Below are positions 1 to 8,654 of a DNA stretch of 64,000 nucleotides, piece after piece; within the stretch, counting starts at the first letter, position 1, and each line of letters starts with the position of its first letter. Location of the stretch: positions 434,001 through 498,000 of the forward strand of contig NC_018000.1 of the NCBI RefSeq assembly GCF_000265205.3, written 5' to 3'. This DNA is from Sinorhizobium fredii USDA 257. GTDB lineage: Bacteria > Pseudomonadota > Alphaproteobacteria > Rhizobiales > Rhizobiaceae. A program made the position numbers and the translations under genes. The notes below the pieces were generated by a model. That model was not told the DNA's origin and did no database searches. It worked only from the letters and a program-made list of their open reading frames with translations.

Positions 1-102
1 GTAGTGCACGCGTCTTCCGAATGTAGGAAACGGTTTGCAGACTGCAATATACGAATGGAAAACAGCCGGGGGATTTGAGCCTTCGGTATTCGGAATTGAA
101 AA

Positions 103-294
103 ATGAACGATGAGTCCAACGGGCGCGCGCGAGGCGTATTGGCTGCCGGCGCCAGGAAAAGCGATGCGAATGGCGTAGTCGCTTCCAGGTTGAGAGCACT
201 TTATCAGGCTGTCGAGTCGGAGCCCGTGCCGCAACAGCTCATCGACCTCCTCCGGCGCCTCGACGAGGCCGAGAGGGCGCAAACAGGCGATTGA
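103..294 (+). CDS. nepR: NepR-family anti-sigma factor
   Basis: This is a 63-residue protein whose C-terminal half carries the NepR core, LRALYQAVESEPVPQQLIDL, followed by LLRRLDEAE (about residues 29-56). NepR proteins bind and hold the ECF sigma factor EcfG (RpoE2 in Sinorhizobium) in the cytoplasm, and are released when phosphorylated PhyR takes over as decoy. The family usually has 50-70 residues, so this is full length. No phyR or ecfG lies beside it in the window, so it may be an extra copy, as rhizobia often carry. No strong Shine-Dalgarno precedes the ATG. EcfG-type promoters just downstream (1201 and 1321) suit a general stress role. Confidence 0.8.
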   Translation: MNDESNGRARGVLAAGARKSDANGVVASRLRALYQAVESEPVPQQLIDLLRRLDEAERAQTGD

Positions 295-309
295 CGAAAG
301 GAAATTCTC

Positions 310-334
310 CGGCCCTCCCGCCCGGGGAGGGCCG
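310..334. terminator. GC-rich stem-loop after nepR
   Basis: A perfect 10-bp inverted repeat (CGGCCCTCCC / GGGAGGGCCG, 5-nt loop) lies 15 bp after the nepR stop and before the end of the convergent lipoprotein gene. There is no T-tract, so intrinsic termination is only likely. Confidence 0.45.
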
Positions 335-393
335 CGTGCCCCGCGGAATGATGACGAAGCTACCGCCGCAAATCCGCTTTCGCGAGGTCGTTG

Positions 394-645
394 TCAGCAA
401 CGCGCGGTGTAACGGCGGCCGTAGCGGTCGCGGTAGACGCAGTAGCCGGGCTCGTTCGCACGGCCGATAAGGGCGCCGGCAACACCACCGACCGCCGCGC
501 CGACCGCAGCACCCCTGACATCGTTCGATATGGCCCCACCGATGATGCCGCCGGAAGCGGCGCCGATCGCAGCACCCCTTTCCGTTTGCGTGCACGCAGC
601 AGCAAGCGGAAGAATTACGCTGACGACGAGAAGGATCTTCTTCAT
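394..645 (-). CDS. Small glycine-zipper lipoprotein
   Basis: This 83-residue protein has an N-terminal signal peptide (MKKILLVVSVILPLAAAC) whose lipobox LAAAC places the lipidated cysteine at residue 18. Residues 24-65 are a run of small residues with repeated GAAxGAxxGG patterns, the glycine-zipper / YMGG type of small outer-membrane lipoproteins. The tail CVYRDRYGRRYTARC is typical of rhizobial members. GGAAAG lies just upstream of the ATG. It is probably an envelope lipoprotein of unknown exact role. It is convergent with nepR. Confidence 0.75.
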   Translation of the reverse strand: MKKILLVVSVILPLAAACTQTERGAAIGAASGGIIGGAISNDVRGAAVGAAVGGVAGALIGRANEPGYCVYRDRYGRRYTARC

Positions 646-975
646 GGTGCTTTCCTATCCGAGGTTGGTTGATCGAAAATGGGCACGGGGCGGCGAAACG
701 GTCCGGTCGAAACCGGCCGGAATGAAGATCGCGAGGACGATTGCAGAAAGCAGGGTGAGTCGGCGTCTGCCGGGAGCACCAGAATAGGCGCGGCGAAGAC
801 TTGCAATTTCCCGACTCCCTTGTAGCTGTCGCCGCTGCGGCGCTCGTTATCGTTGTCAGAACGCCGATTACCGCCTTTTGTTCCGCGCGACCTCGGGGTG
901 CCACGCCCGGTTGTTGCCGCCCGGGCCGGCCGGAGCTGAAATCTCATCTGTACAGCATTCGGGAAAATGACCGCT
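646..975. other. Region without a supported gene
   Basis: Several frames stay open in this GC-rich 330-bp stretch, but none has a recognisable domain or a convincing ribosome binding site. It presumably holds the promoter of the lipoprotein gene on the minus strand. Confidence 0.4.
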
Positions 976-1170
976 CTAGCGACGGGATCCGCGCTCGGTC
1001 CGTTCCAGGTTCTCGAGCAGGGCCTGGAGACGCTCGTTGCTCTTTCCTTCCGTGTGCATCTCAAGCTCACGCAGCGTTCTGCCGATGTGCAGATTATGGT
1101 TGCGCATATCCGCTGCGTGCCGGGGGATCTCTGTCACCGTTTTGAGTATATGTCGCGAAGGGATTTTCAT
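976..1170 (-). CDS. Small hypothetical protein, EcfG-type promoter
   Basis: This 64-residue, charged, probably helical protein (MKIPSRHILKTV...ENLERTERGSRR) matches no family I recognise. Two things support it as real. A good ribosome binding site (AGGTAAGAA directly before the ATG) is present, and a perfect minus-strand EcfG-type promoter (GGAAC-N16-CGTT, 1201-1225) lies 31 bp upstream. Its tail SNERLQALLENLERTE loosely resembles the end of NepR proteins, but the LYxxV..EPVP core is missing, so I do not call it NepR. Confidence 0.55.
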   Translation of the reverse strand: MKIPSRHILKTVTEIPRHAADMRNHNLHIGRTLRELEMHTEGKSNERLQALLENLERTERGSRR

Positions 1171-1200
1171 TTCTTACCTGAGGAACTCTGTTTCCCGGAG

Positions 1201-1225
1201 AACGCCAAGCTGTGGCGAAGGTTCC
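1201..1225 (-). promoter_or_regulatory. EcfG/RpoE2-type promoter
   Basis: Read on the minus strand this is GGAAC, 16 nt, CGTT, a full match to the EcfG consensus of alphaproteobacteria. It faces the small gene ending its 5' side at 1170. Confidence 0.7.
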
Positions 1226-1320
1226 TGCTGTCGTGGGTCGGCTCGCAATTGCGGATTGATTTTTCTTCGTTTCGCTAAACACATGGTTTCCGCCTGGTTA
1301 ACGGCGTTGGGGACGAAACC

Positions 1321-1346
1321 GGAACAAAGGCGAAAGGCCGAGCGTT
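1321..1346 (+). promoter_or_regulatory. EcfG/RpoE2-type promoter
   Basis: GGAAC (1321-1325), 17 nt, CGTT (1343-1346): a full EcfG consensus match 32 bp before the DUF1328 start codon. Confidence 0.75.
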
Positions 1347-1378
1347 TGGATTTCAGTTCCAAGGCAAGGAGATAGCAA

Positions 1379-1543
1379 ATGCTCTACTATGCCCTCATCT
1401 TTCTTGTGGTCGCCATTATAGCCGGCGTTCTCGGCTTCGGCGGCATAGCCGGCACCTCGGCGGGAATTGCCCAGATCCTGTTCTTCCTGTTCCTGATCTT
1501 CCTGGTGGTCTCGCTCGTTATGGGCATCTTCCGGCGAACGTGA
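1379..1543 (+). CDS. DUF1328 (UPF0391) small membrane protein
   Basis: This 54-residue protein starts [20 protein letters not shown], has the central [16 protein letters not shown] motif, and ends in [10 protein letters not shown], the classic DUF1328/YtjA pattern of two transmembrane helices. AAGGAGA lies 8 nt before the ATG. The family is widespread and stress-induced in rhizobia, but its molecular role is unknown. The EcfG-type promoter immediately upstream agrees with stress control. Confidence 0.85.
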   Translation: MLYYALIFLVVAIIAGVLGFGGIAGTSAGIAQILFFLFLIFLVVSLVMGIFRRT

Positions 1544-1560
1544 CGAGTGTTCACTGACTT

Positions 1561-1586
1561 GCGGAGCGGATCGCTCTCTGCTCCGC
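1561..1586. terminator. Stem-loop after DUF1328 gene
   Basis: GCGGAGC and GCTCCGC form a 7-bp stem around a 12-nt loop, 18 bp after the DUF1328 stop. No T-run follows. Confidence 0.4.
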
Positions 1587-1639
1587 GCCAGTTTCCCAAG
1601 ACCTTGTTTCTTTCATGGGGTGGGGCCTGACGCCTCGCC

Positions 1640-1775
1640 CTTTCGTGGCGCCTGCGCTGTTCCCTTGCCCCTTCTCGTCCGCTTGGCTATTCATGCGAAC
1701 ATCCTGCCGGTCGACTCCAATCAGGCCCTGCTGCCGGCTTCCCTGGGGCAGATCATGAGCAAGCTGAAGAAGTGA
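1640..1775 (+). other. Possible tail of a decayed gene
   Basis: The frame ending at the TGA at 1773-1775 reads as plausible protein over its last 30 or so codons (AIHANILPVDSNQALLPASL, then GQIMSKLKK). No start with a ribosome binding site is visible upstream. It may be the remnant of a lost gene, or chance. Confidence 0.2.
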
Positions 1776-1813
1776 CGCGCCGATTCATCGGGCGAAAGAA
1801 CGGGGCATCATCT

Positions 1814-3067
1814 ATGAAAACTGATGTAGTGGTATTGGGCGCCGGGATCGTCGGCATTTCGAGCGCCATTCACCTGGCGCGGCGCGGCAAATCGGTGGTG
1901 CTTCTCGATCGCCGCGGCGCGGGCGAGGAGACGTCGTTCGGCAATGCCGGCCTCATCCAACGGGAGGGCGTTTTCCCCTATGGCTTCCCGCACGACTTCG
2001 GGGCGCTTTTCCGCTACGCGCTGAACAACACCATCGATGCCAGCTATCACTTCCGCGCGCTGCCAAGCCTGGTGCCTTTCCTGGCGCGGTACTGGTGGCA
2101 CTCGGGCTTCACCCAGCATCAGCGCATCGCCCATCTCTACGCGCCGCTGATCGAGAATTCCATCGCCGAGCACAGCGACCTGATCGACGCGTCCGGCGCC
2201 GGCGAGCTTATCCGCAAGGACGGCTGGATGAAGGTGTTCCGCACCGAGAAGGAGCGCGACGCCGCCTACAAGGATGCCGAAAAGCTCTCGGCCGGATTCG
2301 GCGTCAATCACCAGAAGCTTTCGACCAGTGAGTTGAAGACCCTCGAGCCCTCTATCCAGGTTGAGCTGGCCGGCGGTTTGCGCTGGACCGATCCCTGGTC
2401 GATCCGCGACCCGCACAGTCTGAACAAGGCCTATCTCGGCTATTTCCAGTCGCTCGGCGGCCGGCTTGTCTCGGGCGACGCTGCAACGCTCGAGCATATT
2501 CTGGAAGGCGCCGGCTGGCGCGTCGCGACGCCGGAAGGTCCGCTGGAAACCCGCGAGGTGGTGGTCGCCCTCGGCCCATGGGCCGACACGGTGACGCGCA
2601 AGCTCGGCTATCATTTCCCGCTTGCAGTCAAACGCGGCTATCATATGCATTACGGCACCAAGGATGGTGCTCAGTTGAACAACTGGGTGCTGGACGAGGA
2701 GATGGGATATTTTCTGGCGCCCATGCTGCGCGGTATCCGCCTGACGACGGGCGCCGAATTCGCGCTGCGCGACGCCCCGAAAACTCCCGTGCAGTTGACC
2801 CGTGCCGAGCGCGTCGCTCGTGAATTCTTCCCGCTCGCCGAACGGCGCGACGAGGAACCCTGGATCGGTGCTCGGCCGTGCACGCCCGACATGATGCCGA
2901 TCATCGGCAAGGCGCCCAGGCACGAAGGCCTGTGGTTCGCCTTCGGTCATGCCCATCACGGCATGACCCTCGGCCCCGTCACCGGTCGGGCGCTTGCCGA
3001 AGCGATGACGGGCGAGAAGACCGTGGTCGACCTTGCGCCTTACCGGCCGGATCGCTTCCTCGCTTGA
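1814..3067 (+). CDS. FAD-dependent D-amino-acid dehydrogenase-like oxidoreductase
   Basis: This 417-residue protein opens with a Rossmann FAD-binding motif (VVVLGAGIVGISSAIHLARR, residues 4-23), then TSFGNAGLI, the DadA-type signature, and ends with the family's FAGH-like motif (FAFGHAHHGMTLGPVTGRAL). Such enzymes oxidatively deaminate D-amino acids or related imino acids and pass electrons to the respiratory chain. The substrate here cannot be told. I start at the ATG at 1814, directly before the beta-strand of the FAD fold; an in-frame start at 1772 would add 14 unlikely residues. A clear terminator follows at 3068, so the gene is probably monocistronic. Confidence 0.8.
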   Translation: MKTDVVVLGAGIVGISSAIHLARRGKSVVLLDRRGAGEETSFGNAGLIQREGVFPYGFPHDFGALFRYALNNTIDASYHFRALPSLVPFLARYWWHSGFTQHQRIAHLYAPLIENSIAEHSDLIDASGAGELIRKDGWMKVFRTEKERDAAYKDAEKLSAGFGVNHQKLSTSELKTLEPSIQVELAGGLRWTDPWSIRDPHSLNKAYLGYFQSLGGRLVSGDAATLEHILEGAGWRVATPEGPLETREVVVALGPWADTVTRKLGYHFPLAVKRGYHMHYGTKDGAQLNNWVLDEEMGYFLAPMLRGIRLTTGAEFALRDAPKTPVQLTRAERVAREFFPLAERRDEEPWIGARPCTPDMMPIIGKAPRHEGLWFAFGHAHHGMTLGPVTGRALAEAMTGEKTVVDLAPYRPDRFLA

Positions 3068-3095
3068 GCTCCTTCGGTTTCCGGAGCGTTTTTTT
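3068..3095 (+). terminator. Rho-independent terminator
   Basis: GCTCC and GGAGC form a stem right after the dehydrogenase stop codon, followed by G and seven T (3089-3095). Confidence 0.7.
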
Positions 3096-3220
3096 CACTC
3101 CCCTGGAACCAAAGCAGCCGAGAGGTGTTTTCCTCGCGGCTGAAGACGAGGATTCGGTGCGCTTGTGCTTTGCGTTGAGCCGGTCGCCGTCACTCAGGCG
3201 GCGAGGGAGGAGCCGATTCC

Positions 3221-3466
3221 ATGAAAAACCAGACGATCGAATTCGCCGGCGAGGCCGTGGGCGCGTTGATGCCCGACGATGGGCAATTACGTTTTGTCGC
3301 TGTCAAATACAGCGTCTGGCCGCTCGATGGCCGGAGATTTGCGACGGCCGAGGAGGCGCTTCGGGCCGTTGCCGCCCTGCACGTCTTGCGGCAGAGGGGG
3401 CCGATCGGGACAAGAGCGGCGCCGACTGATCATTGCGAAGCGGTCGGTACTGCCGGTGCGCACTAG
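3221..3466 (+). CDS. Small hypothetical protein
   Basis: This 81-residue protein (MKNQTIEFAGEAVGALMPDD...) has no domain I can name. GGGAGGAGCC lies about 8 nt before the ATG, which supports translation. The composition (FAVKYSVWPLDGRRFATAEEALRAV-like stretch, residues 25-52) resembles small uncharacterised rhizobial proteins. Its stop codon TAG lies in the CTAG target of the IS5-type element at 3467. Because the target is duplicated, the uninterrupted gene would have had the same stop, so the insertion did not truncate it. Confidence 0.5.
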   Translation: MKNQTIEFAGEAVGALMPDDGQLRFVAVKYSVWPLDGRRFATAEEALRAVAALHVLRQRGPIGTRAAPTDHCEAVGTAGAH

Positions 3467-4322
3467 GCCGTAGTGACGATTTAAGATTTGGGATTCCCAT
3501 CAGGGTGCAAATCAGATTCAACGCTGGCTTTTGGAGGCCAGCGATGGAAGGCGAAGCTCTTCGTGACGATCAGTGGGAGAAGGTGAAGCCGTTCGTTCCC
3601 GGGGGACGGAAGGGAAGGCGCGGCCCGCGCAGCGACGGGCGCCGCTTCTTCGACGCGTTGTTATGGATGGCCCGTTCCGGTGCACGCTGGCGTGATCTTC
3701 CAGAGCGATTCGGCCCATATCAGACGGCCAAGCGTCGCTATTACCGCTGGATCGAGATGGGCGTGTTTGACCGCCTGTTCGAAGCGATTGTCCGTGATCC
3801 CGATCTCGAATGGCTGGCGATCGACGCCACTGTCATCCGGGCGAATGCACAAGCCGCAGGCGCGCGGCGCAAAAGGGGGGACCTGAAGCCCAGGCTCTCG
3901 GGCGCTCGCGCGGCGGCTTCGGCACCAAGCTCCACGCCGTCGTAGATGCACTCGGCCTGCCGATCCGCTTCGCGATCGGACCCGGCCAGCAGAACGACAT
4001 GGCGCCAGCCTGCGGCCTTGTCGCCGGACTGGCTTCAGGCCAAGTCATCGCCGACCGCGCCTACGATGCCGACAGCCTCCACGACGCCATCCTGGATCAG
4101 GGCGGCGAGCCGGTCATTCCGCCTCGCCGTCATCGCAAGCATCAGCACGGCTATGATCGGATCGCCTACCGCCAACGCTGGGGAATTGAGGGCTTCTTCG
4201 CCAAACTCAAGCAGTGGCGCCGCATCGCAACACGCTACGATAAGCTCGCAGCAACCTTCCTCGGCTTCGTCAAGCTCGCCAGCATCATGCTCTGGCTCAA
4301 ATGATTAAATCGTCACCACAGC
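3467..4322 (+). mobile_element. IS5-family insertion sequence, 856 bp
   Basis: The ends form imperfect inverted repeats: left GCCGTAGTGACGATTTAAG, right end reversed GCTGTGGTGACGATTTAAT. CTAG flanks both sides (3463-3466 and 4323-4326), matching the YTAR target of IS5 elements. It carries one transposase made by frameshifting. Confidence 0.85.
3544..4304 (+). CDS. IS5-family transposase, read through a frameshift
   Basis: The first frame starts at 3544 (MEGEALRDDQWEKVKPFVPG) and runs past the first DDE aspartate (EWLAIDATVIRANAQAAG). The second frame continues from about 3880 (GGFGTKLHAVVDALG) with the second aspartate (VIADRAYDAD) and the closing YRQRWGIEGFFAKLKQWRRI, which holds the catalytic glutamate. 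The switch falls at a run of four A and six G near 3868-3880, a typical slippery site for programmed frameshifting in this group. The element looks intact. Confidence 0.85.
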
Positions 4323-4326
4323 CTAG

Positions 4327-5740
4327 CATCACAGTTGCATATTTATTTATGATCTGAATCTATGGGTCTCCATGATTCGGAGGTCATGGATGGCAGGTGC
4401 ATCAATCGAGACGACGCTTGAGCTTTGGGCATCATCGTTGCGCGACGTGAAGGCTCGCATGCGCGGACTGTTTACGCAGGAGCGAGTTGCAGCCTCTGCG
4501 AACCTTTTCCTGGACGGCTTGCTGGGTGACGAGCGGCGTAAGACAGGTTGGATGCGTGCTGAGGCGGCCGGTGATCCCGGCCCGTGGCGGCAACAAGCCA
4601 TTCTGGGGCGCGGGCGCTGGGACGCGGACGCACTTCGCGACATCGTGCGAGAGTATGTCGTAGAAAACCTCGCCACGGATGATGCGGTCCTGGTCATCGA
4701 CGAGACGGGCTTCCTCAAGCAGGGCAAGACATCGTGCGGTGTTGCACGTCAATATACAGGTTCGGCTGGCAAGATAACGAACTGCCAGATCGGTGTGTTC
4801 GCCGCCTATGTGTCCGTTCGCGGCCATGCCTTTATCGATCGAGCCCTGTACTTGCCCAAGAGCTGGACTGGCGATCCGGCAAGGCTTGCAGCAGCTCATG
4901 TTCCTCAGGCTACAGCCTTCGCTACCAAGCCAGGCCTGGCTGTCGAGATGATACGGCGTGCGCTGGCAGCCGACGTGCCGTTTTCATGGGTGGCCGCAGA
5001 TGCGGTCTATGGCGTCGGGGACGTCGAAGGGACCCTGCGTCGAGCCTGCAAAGGCTACGTTCTTGGGGTTAAATCGGACCACCATTTCGGCTCCTGGTCG
5101 GGTAAGCCTCCGGTCGCCGGCACAGCGCAGGAGATCGCCCGTGATCTCGATCCAAGTGCATGGCAGCGTCTTTCCGCCGGTGAGGGCACCAAAGGCGCGC
5201 GGCTTCATGACTGGGCCTACTGCGAACTCGCCGATCTCGATGCCGACGAATATAACGAGACGAAATCGGGGCTTTGGACCCGTGGCCTGCTGATCCGGCG
5301 CAATATCAGCGACGGTGATCTCGCATTCTTCACCACATGGTGCCCGGCCGGGACGGACATCCAGACGCTCGTTTCCGTTGAAGGCCATCGCTGGGCGATC
5401 GAAGACAGCTTCGAGACCGCCAAGAACGAGCTCGGACTCGATCACAACGAAACCCGGTCATGGCATGGCTGGCATCGCCACGTCTCCCTCGTCATGCTTG
5501 CCTTCGCCATGATGGCGGTGATCCGGTACCGCGCCAATGACGCGACGCCCCCAAAAAGACCGCGGATGCCGACCATCAGGATTTGATCCGCTGGTCTATC
5601 CAGGAAGTCCGGCGCATCGCCATCAGGCTTGCTCAGCGTCGCATTAACCCCGCTTACGTCATCGCATGGTCATGCTGGAGACGCGCCCATCAGGCGGCCG
5701 CTCAACGAGCTCATCTCAAAACTAAAATGCAACTGTAATG
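4327..5740 (+). mobile_element. IS701-family insertion sequence, 1414 bp
   Basis: The left end CATCACAGTTGCAT and the reversed right end CATTACAGTTGCAT differ at one base. CTAG flanks it on both sides (4323-4326, 5741-5744). The left CTAG is shared with the IS5-type element, so the two insertions abut. Confidence 0.85.
4372..5738 (+). pseudogene. IS701-family DDE transposase, frameshifted near the C-terminus
   Basis: The first 404 codons read as an IS701-type transposase, with the first aspartate in AVLVIDETGFLKQGK, the second in WVAADAVYG, and the glutamate region in WAIEDSFETAKNELGLDHNE. At a run of five C and five A near 5549-5558 the frame shifts. The family C-terminus (LIRWSIQEVRRIAIRLAQRR to LKTKMQL) continues in another frame up to a stop at 5736-5738. 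One base was probably lost in the homopolymer. All DDE residues precede the break, so activity is uncertain. GGAGG precedes a second in-frame ATG at 4390, which may be the real start. Confidence 0.8.
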
Positions 5741-5912
5741 CTAGAGCCTTTCCTGGTTAAATTGAGCCAACCCGAAGGGCCGGGCATCTTTCCGCCAGGA
5801 TCAGAGGCGATCGCCTCGGCCGTACGTCCGGGTACGACTCTCGGCAATCGCCTATGCCCTGTCGAAAACCTGCTCCGGCAGAATGTTTCCATTTAACCAG
5901 GAAAGGCTCTAG
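5741..5912. repeat. MITE-like element with 21-bp perfect inverted repeats
   Basis: CTAGAGCCTTTCCTGGTTAA plus A (5741-5761) is repeated exactly inverted at 5892-5912, enclosing 130 bp with no gene. The outer CTAG doubles as the target duplication of the IS701 element. Size, perfect terminal repeats and lack of coding capacity fit a miniature transposable element mobilised by another transposase. Confidence 0.6.
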
Positions 5913-5939
5913 GCCAAACTTCTCGCTTTGTTGAGTATG

Positions 5940-6500
5940 TCACCGGCCTCGGTTTTCCGAGCCGGTGGGCGCAGCATCGCGGTGGCGCGCTTCTCGGGAA
6001 CCGTTCTCCTCTGTTCCTTCGGGCGCCTTCCATTGCAGCGCCACCTCCATCCGACCGAGGATGAAGAGGACGATGAGACTGGCTATGGCGGCAAAGGCGG
6101 CGATCAACCAAAAGCCGAAGCCGATCGACAGGCCGACGGCACCGGCAAGCCACATGCCGGCGCCCGTCGTCAGGCCTTTGACCTCGCCCTTCGAGAAGAC
6201 GATCATGCCGGCGGCGAGGAAGGCGACCCCTGCGGTCACCGCCTCGACGACGCGGATCGGGTCGATGCGGACCTCCGGGCCCGACAGGCTCGCCATATGC
6301 ACGCTTTCGACGGCGACCACGGCGAAGATCGCCGAGGCAAGACTCACCAGAATGTGCGTCCTGAGACCCGCGGGTTGCTGGCGCTTCTCCCGCTCTATAC
6401 CGATGAGAGCACCGAGCAGGATTGCGCCACACAACCGCGCGAATATCACCGGATAGGGCGTGCGCGTCCCAACGAGGATGTCGGCAAGAATCTGGTCCAT
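5940..6500 (-). CDS. MgtC/SapB-family membrane protein
   Basis: This 186-residue protein carries the MgtC N-terminal domain: RLCGAILLGALIGIEREKRQ followed by PAGLRTHILVSLASAIF, then helices through about residue 150 and a charged cytoplasmic tail. MgtC-type proteins sit in the inner membrane and are linked to acid/magnesium adaptation and modulation of the F-ATPase; close relatives of unknown role are common in rhizobia. I start at the ATG at 6500 (MDQILADILVG). Upstream in-frame sequence is low-complexity Arg-rich reading of another gene's antisense. Confidence 0.8.
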   Translation of the reverse strand: MDQILADILVGTRTPYPVIFARLCGAILLGALIGIEREKRQQPAGLRTHILVSLASAIFAVVAVESVHMASLSGPEVRIDPIRVVEAVTAGVAFLAAGMIVFSKGEVKGLTTGAGMWLAGAVGLSIGFGFWLIAAFAAIASLIVLFILGRMEVALQWKAPEGTEENGSREARHRDAAPTGSENRGR

Positions 6501-6618
6501 GAACGTGCTGATCGTGGTGGAATGGATTGAAAACCTAAGGCAACATCGCGTCGGAGCGACGGAATTCAAGGTTTTGAGGGCGGAGAGGCTTCTCCCCGCC
6601 CGAATCGTCTCTTGCCGG

Positions 6619-7011
6619 TCACTGTGCGGGAGGGGTCTGCGGCTGCGGTGCCGTTCCTTCAGGTGCCGGTGCCGGGGTCGCCGGCTGGGGCTGTGTTTCC
6701 AGCGCGGTAGGTGCCGTCTCCTGCGTCGTTCCCGATGTTCCTCCGGCCGGCGGCGTCGCCTCGCCGCTCGTCGCCGGTTGGTCGGTCGAGGGTTCTGTCG
6801 TCGTCGATGAGGTCGGAGTATCCTCCGCATCTCTGGTGAGTTCGGCCGGCAGCCAGGCGATCAGCGCAAGCACGAGACCGGCAAGCAGAATGACCAGCAA
6901 CGGCCAAGTGCTGCGGGCCGCGCGCGCCTCGTGCACTTCTGGGGGCGGTGCCGGTTGTCCGGTTACTGGATCGACCGGAGGTCTATCCTTCAACTGGTCC
7001 TGTGGGTCCAT
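6619..7011 (-). CDS. Single-pass membrane protein with Pro/Thr-rich tail
   Basis: This 130-residue protein has a short cytoplasmic segment (MDPQDQLKDRPPVDPVTGQP), one transmembrane helix (WPLLVILLAGLVLALIAWLP, about residues 36-55), and then a periplasmic tail almost wholly of Thr, Pro, Ala, Gln and Glu. I know no function for it. The ATG at 7011 is preferred over a GTG 9 nt upstream because AAGGA is then correctly spaced. A minus-strand EcfG-type promoter match lies 150 bp upstream (7163-7187). Confidence 0.6.
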   Translation of the reverse strand: MDPQDQLKDRPPVDPVTGQPAPPPEVHEARAARSTWPLLVILLAGLVLALIAWLPAELTRDAEDTPTSSTTTEPSTDQPATSGEATPPAGGTSGTTQETAPTALETQPQPATPAPAPEGTAPQPQTPPAQ

Positions 7012-7162
7012 GGCAGTCACATCCTTTCTGGCCTTCGTCCCTAGGCGCCAGCATCTGGCGATGATGATTCCCTAAATCAGCGAGGACTCAAGGAGGGGCG
7101 CTCGACCAAGCAAGTATAATTTAGAGCCTCGCCACGGGAGATGGAGAGGCGCTGGAATATTA

Positions 7163-7187
7163 AACGCGCGAAATATTGCAAGGTTCC
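7163..7187 (-). promoter_or_regulatory. EcfG/RpoE2-type promoter
   Basis: On the minus strand this reads GGAAC, 16 nt, CGTT, a full consensus match. It points to the membrane-protein gene starting at 7011 and overlaps the upstream region of the divergent hydrolase gene. Confidence 0.55.
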
Positions 7188-7299
7188 GTTGCGCTCCTTC
7201 CGGAACACACCTGTGCTGGTAGAAGGTCCTTTACAGGGAAGCCGTTCGACTGCAAAAACGGAACGGGAATGCGAGAGCAAGAAGCGGGGAGGGATGGAA

Positions 7300-8439
7300 A
7301 TGACCGGATCCTATGAAAACGGCACGTTCGTCGGACGTGCGTGGCGCGCCGATATCGAGGGGCCGAGCCTGGTGACGGTTCGAGCGGGAGAATTGATCGA
7401 CATCACCTCGAAGGCGGTGCCGACGATGCGTGACCTCCTTGAGCTTCCCGACCCCGTCGCCCATGTCCGTTCTGCCCCTGGAGAAGCCCTTGCGTCCGTC
7501 GACGCCGTTATGGTCAAGGCGGAACGGGGCAGGGACGAGGTCCATCTTCTTGCCCCTTGCGACCTTCAGGCGATCAAGGCCTGCGGCGTCACCTTCGCTC
7601 GCTCGATGATCGAGCGCGTCATTGAGGAGCGCGCCGCCGGCGATGCCGCACGGGCCGAAGCGATCCGCACGCGGATAACGGCAATCATCGGCGACAGCCT
7701 CAGAAACTTGAAGGCCGGTTCGCCCGAAGCCGCCGGCGTCAAGGCCGCACTGATCGAGGAGGGCGTCTGGTCGCAATATCTCGAAGTCGGGATCGGCCCG
7801 GATGCCGAAGTCTTCACCAAGGCCCAGCCGCTCTCGGCGGTCGGCTGGGGTGCCGCGGTCGGCCTGCATCCGATTTCGCGGTGGAACAACCCGGAGCCGG
7901 AGATCGTCGTTGCGGTCTCCGCCGACGGTCGTGCCCAGGGTGCGACGCTCGGCAACGATGTCAACCTGCGCGACGTCGAGGGGCGATCGGCGCTGCTTCT
8001 CGGCAAGGCCAAGGACAACAACGCTTCGTGTGCGATCGGACCCTTCATCCGCCTCTTCGACGAGACCTACTCGATCGACGATGTGCGTAGTGCCGACCTC
8101 GATCTCCTGATCGAGGGCCCTGACGGCTTTCGCCTGAAGGGGGCGAGCACGATGCGCGAGATCAGCCGCGACCCGCTCGATCTTGTCGCCCAGACGATCG
8201 GGCCGCATCACCAGTACCCGGACGGGCTGATGCTCTTCATGGGAACCCTCTTCGCGCCGGTCGAGGACCGCGGCGAGCCGGGCCAGGGCTTTACCCACAA
8301 GATAGGCGACGTGGTGACGATCTCGAGCCCCGCCCTCGGCAGCCTCGTCAACACGGTGCGGCTTGCCACCGATTGCCCGCCCTGGACCTTCGGAACTGCA
8401 GCGTTGATGCGCAATCTCGCCAAACGCGGGCTGCTCTAG
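7300..8439 (+). CDS. Fumarylacetoacetate hydrolase-fold family protein
   Basis: This protein of about 379 residues has a FAH-type C-terminal catalytic domain (from about residue 190: NPEPEIVVAVSADG, LGNDVNLRDVEGRSALLLGK, CAIGPFI), with the acidic metal ligands E-x-E and D expected of FAH-fold hydrolases/decarboxylases. These enzymes cleave C-C bonds or hydrate dioxo acids in aromatic or sugar-acid breakdown; the substrate is not shown by context. GGGAGGG lies 6 nt before the ATG at 7300; an ATG at 7294 is equally possible. A stem-loop follows the stop. Confidence 0.8.
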   Translation: MTGSYENGTFVGRAWRADIEGPSLVTVRAGELIDITSKAVPTMRDLLELPDPVAHVRSAPGEALASVDAVMVKAERGRDEVHLLAPCDLQAIKACGVTFARSMIERVIEERAAGDAARAEAIRTRITAIIGDSLRNLKAGSPEAAGVKAALIEEGVWSQYLEVGIGPDAEVFTKAQPLSAVGWGAAVGLHPISRWNNPEPEIVVAVSADGRAQGATLGNDVNLRDVEGRSALLLGKAKDNNASCAIGPFIRLFDETYSIDDVRSADLDLLIEGPDGFRLKGASTMREISRDPLDLVAQTIGPHHQYPDGLMLFMGTLFAPVEDRGEPGQGFTHKIGDVVTISSPALGSLVNTVRLATDCPPWTFGTAALMRNLAKRGLL

Positions 8440-8484
8440 ATCACGATGATTTTGGTTGGTTCGACCAAAAATCATAAACGTGAT
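8440..8484. terminator. Long hairpin after the FAH gene
   Basis: ATCACG..CGTGAT and ATGATTTTGGT..ACCAAAAATCAT nest into one long stem with a short TGGTTCG loop, 1 nt after the stop codon. It probably ends transcription. Confidence 0.55.
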
Positions 8485-8654
8485 CGATTCTTAAGAAGGT
8501 TGAGCGGGATGCGGGCGGAAACGGCCCACATTTTTCCTCATCCCGCTCTAGACGCGAAGACATGGAGGAGAGATCGGACGGATTGCATCCGGCCGTCGTT
8601 CGTCGCAATCTCGGACGTCTGGATTGATCATTCGTTCAGGGTCTGAGGGTCGAA

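Noticed and set aside
1808..2959. A 383-codon open frame antisense to the DadA-like gene
   Set aside because: The sense frame has the FAD motif; the antisense product has no recognisable feature.
7231..8475. A 414-codon open frame antisense to the FAH gene
   Set aside because: Composition is Arg/Asp/Ala-rich without domains, and the sense strand holds a clear FAH-fold protein.
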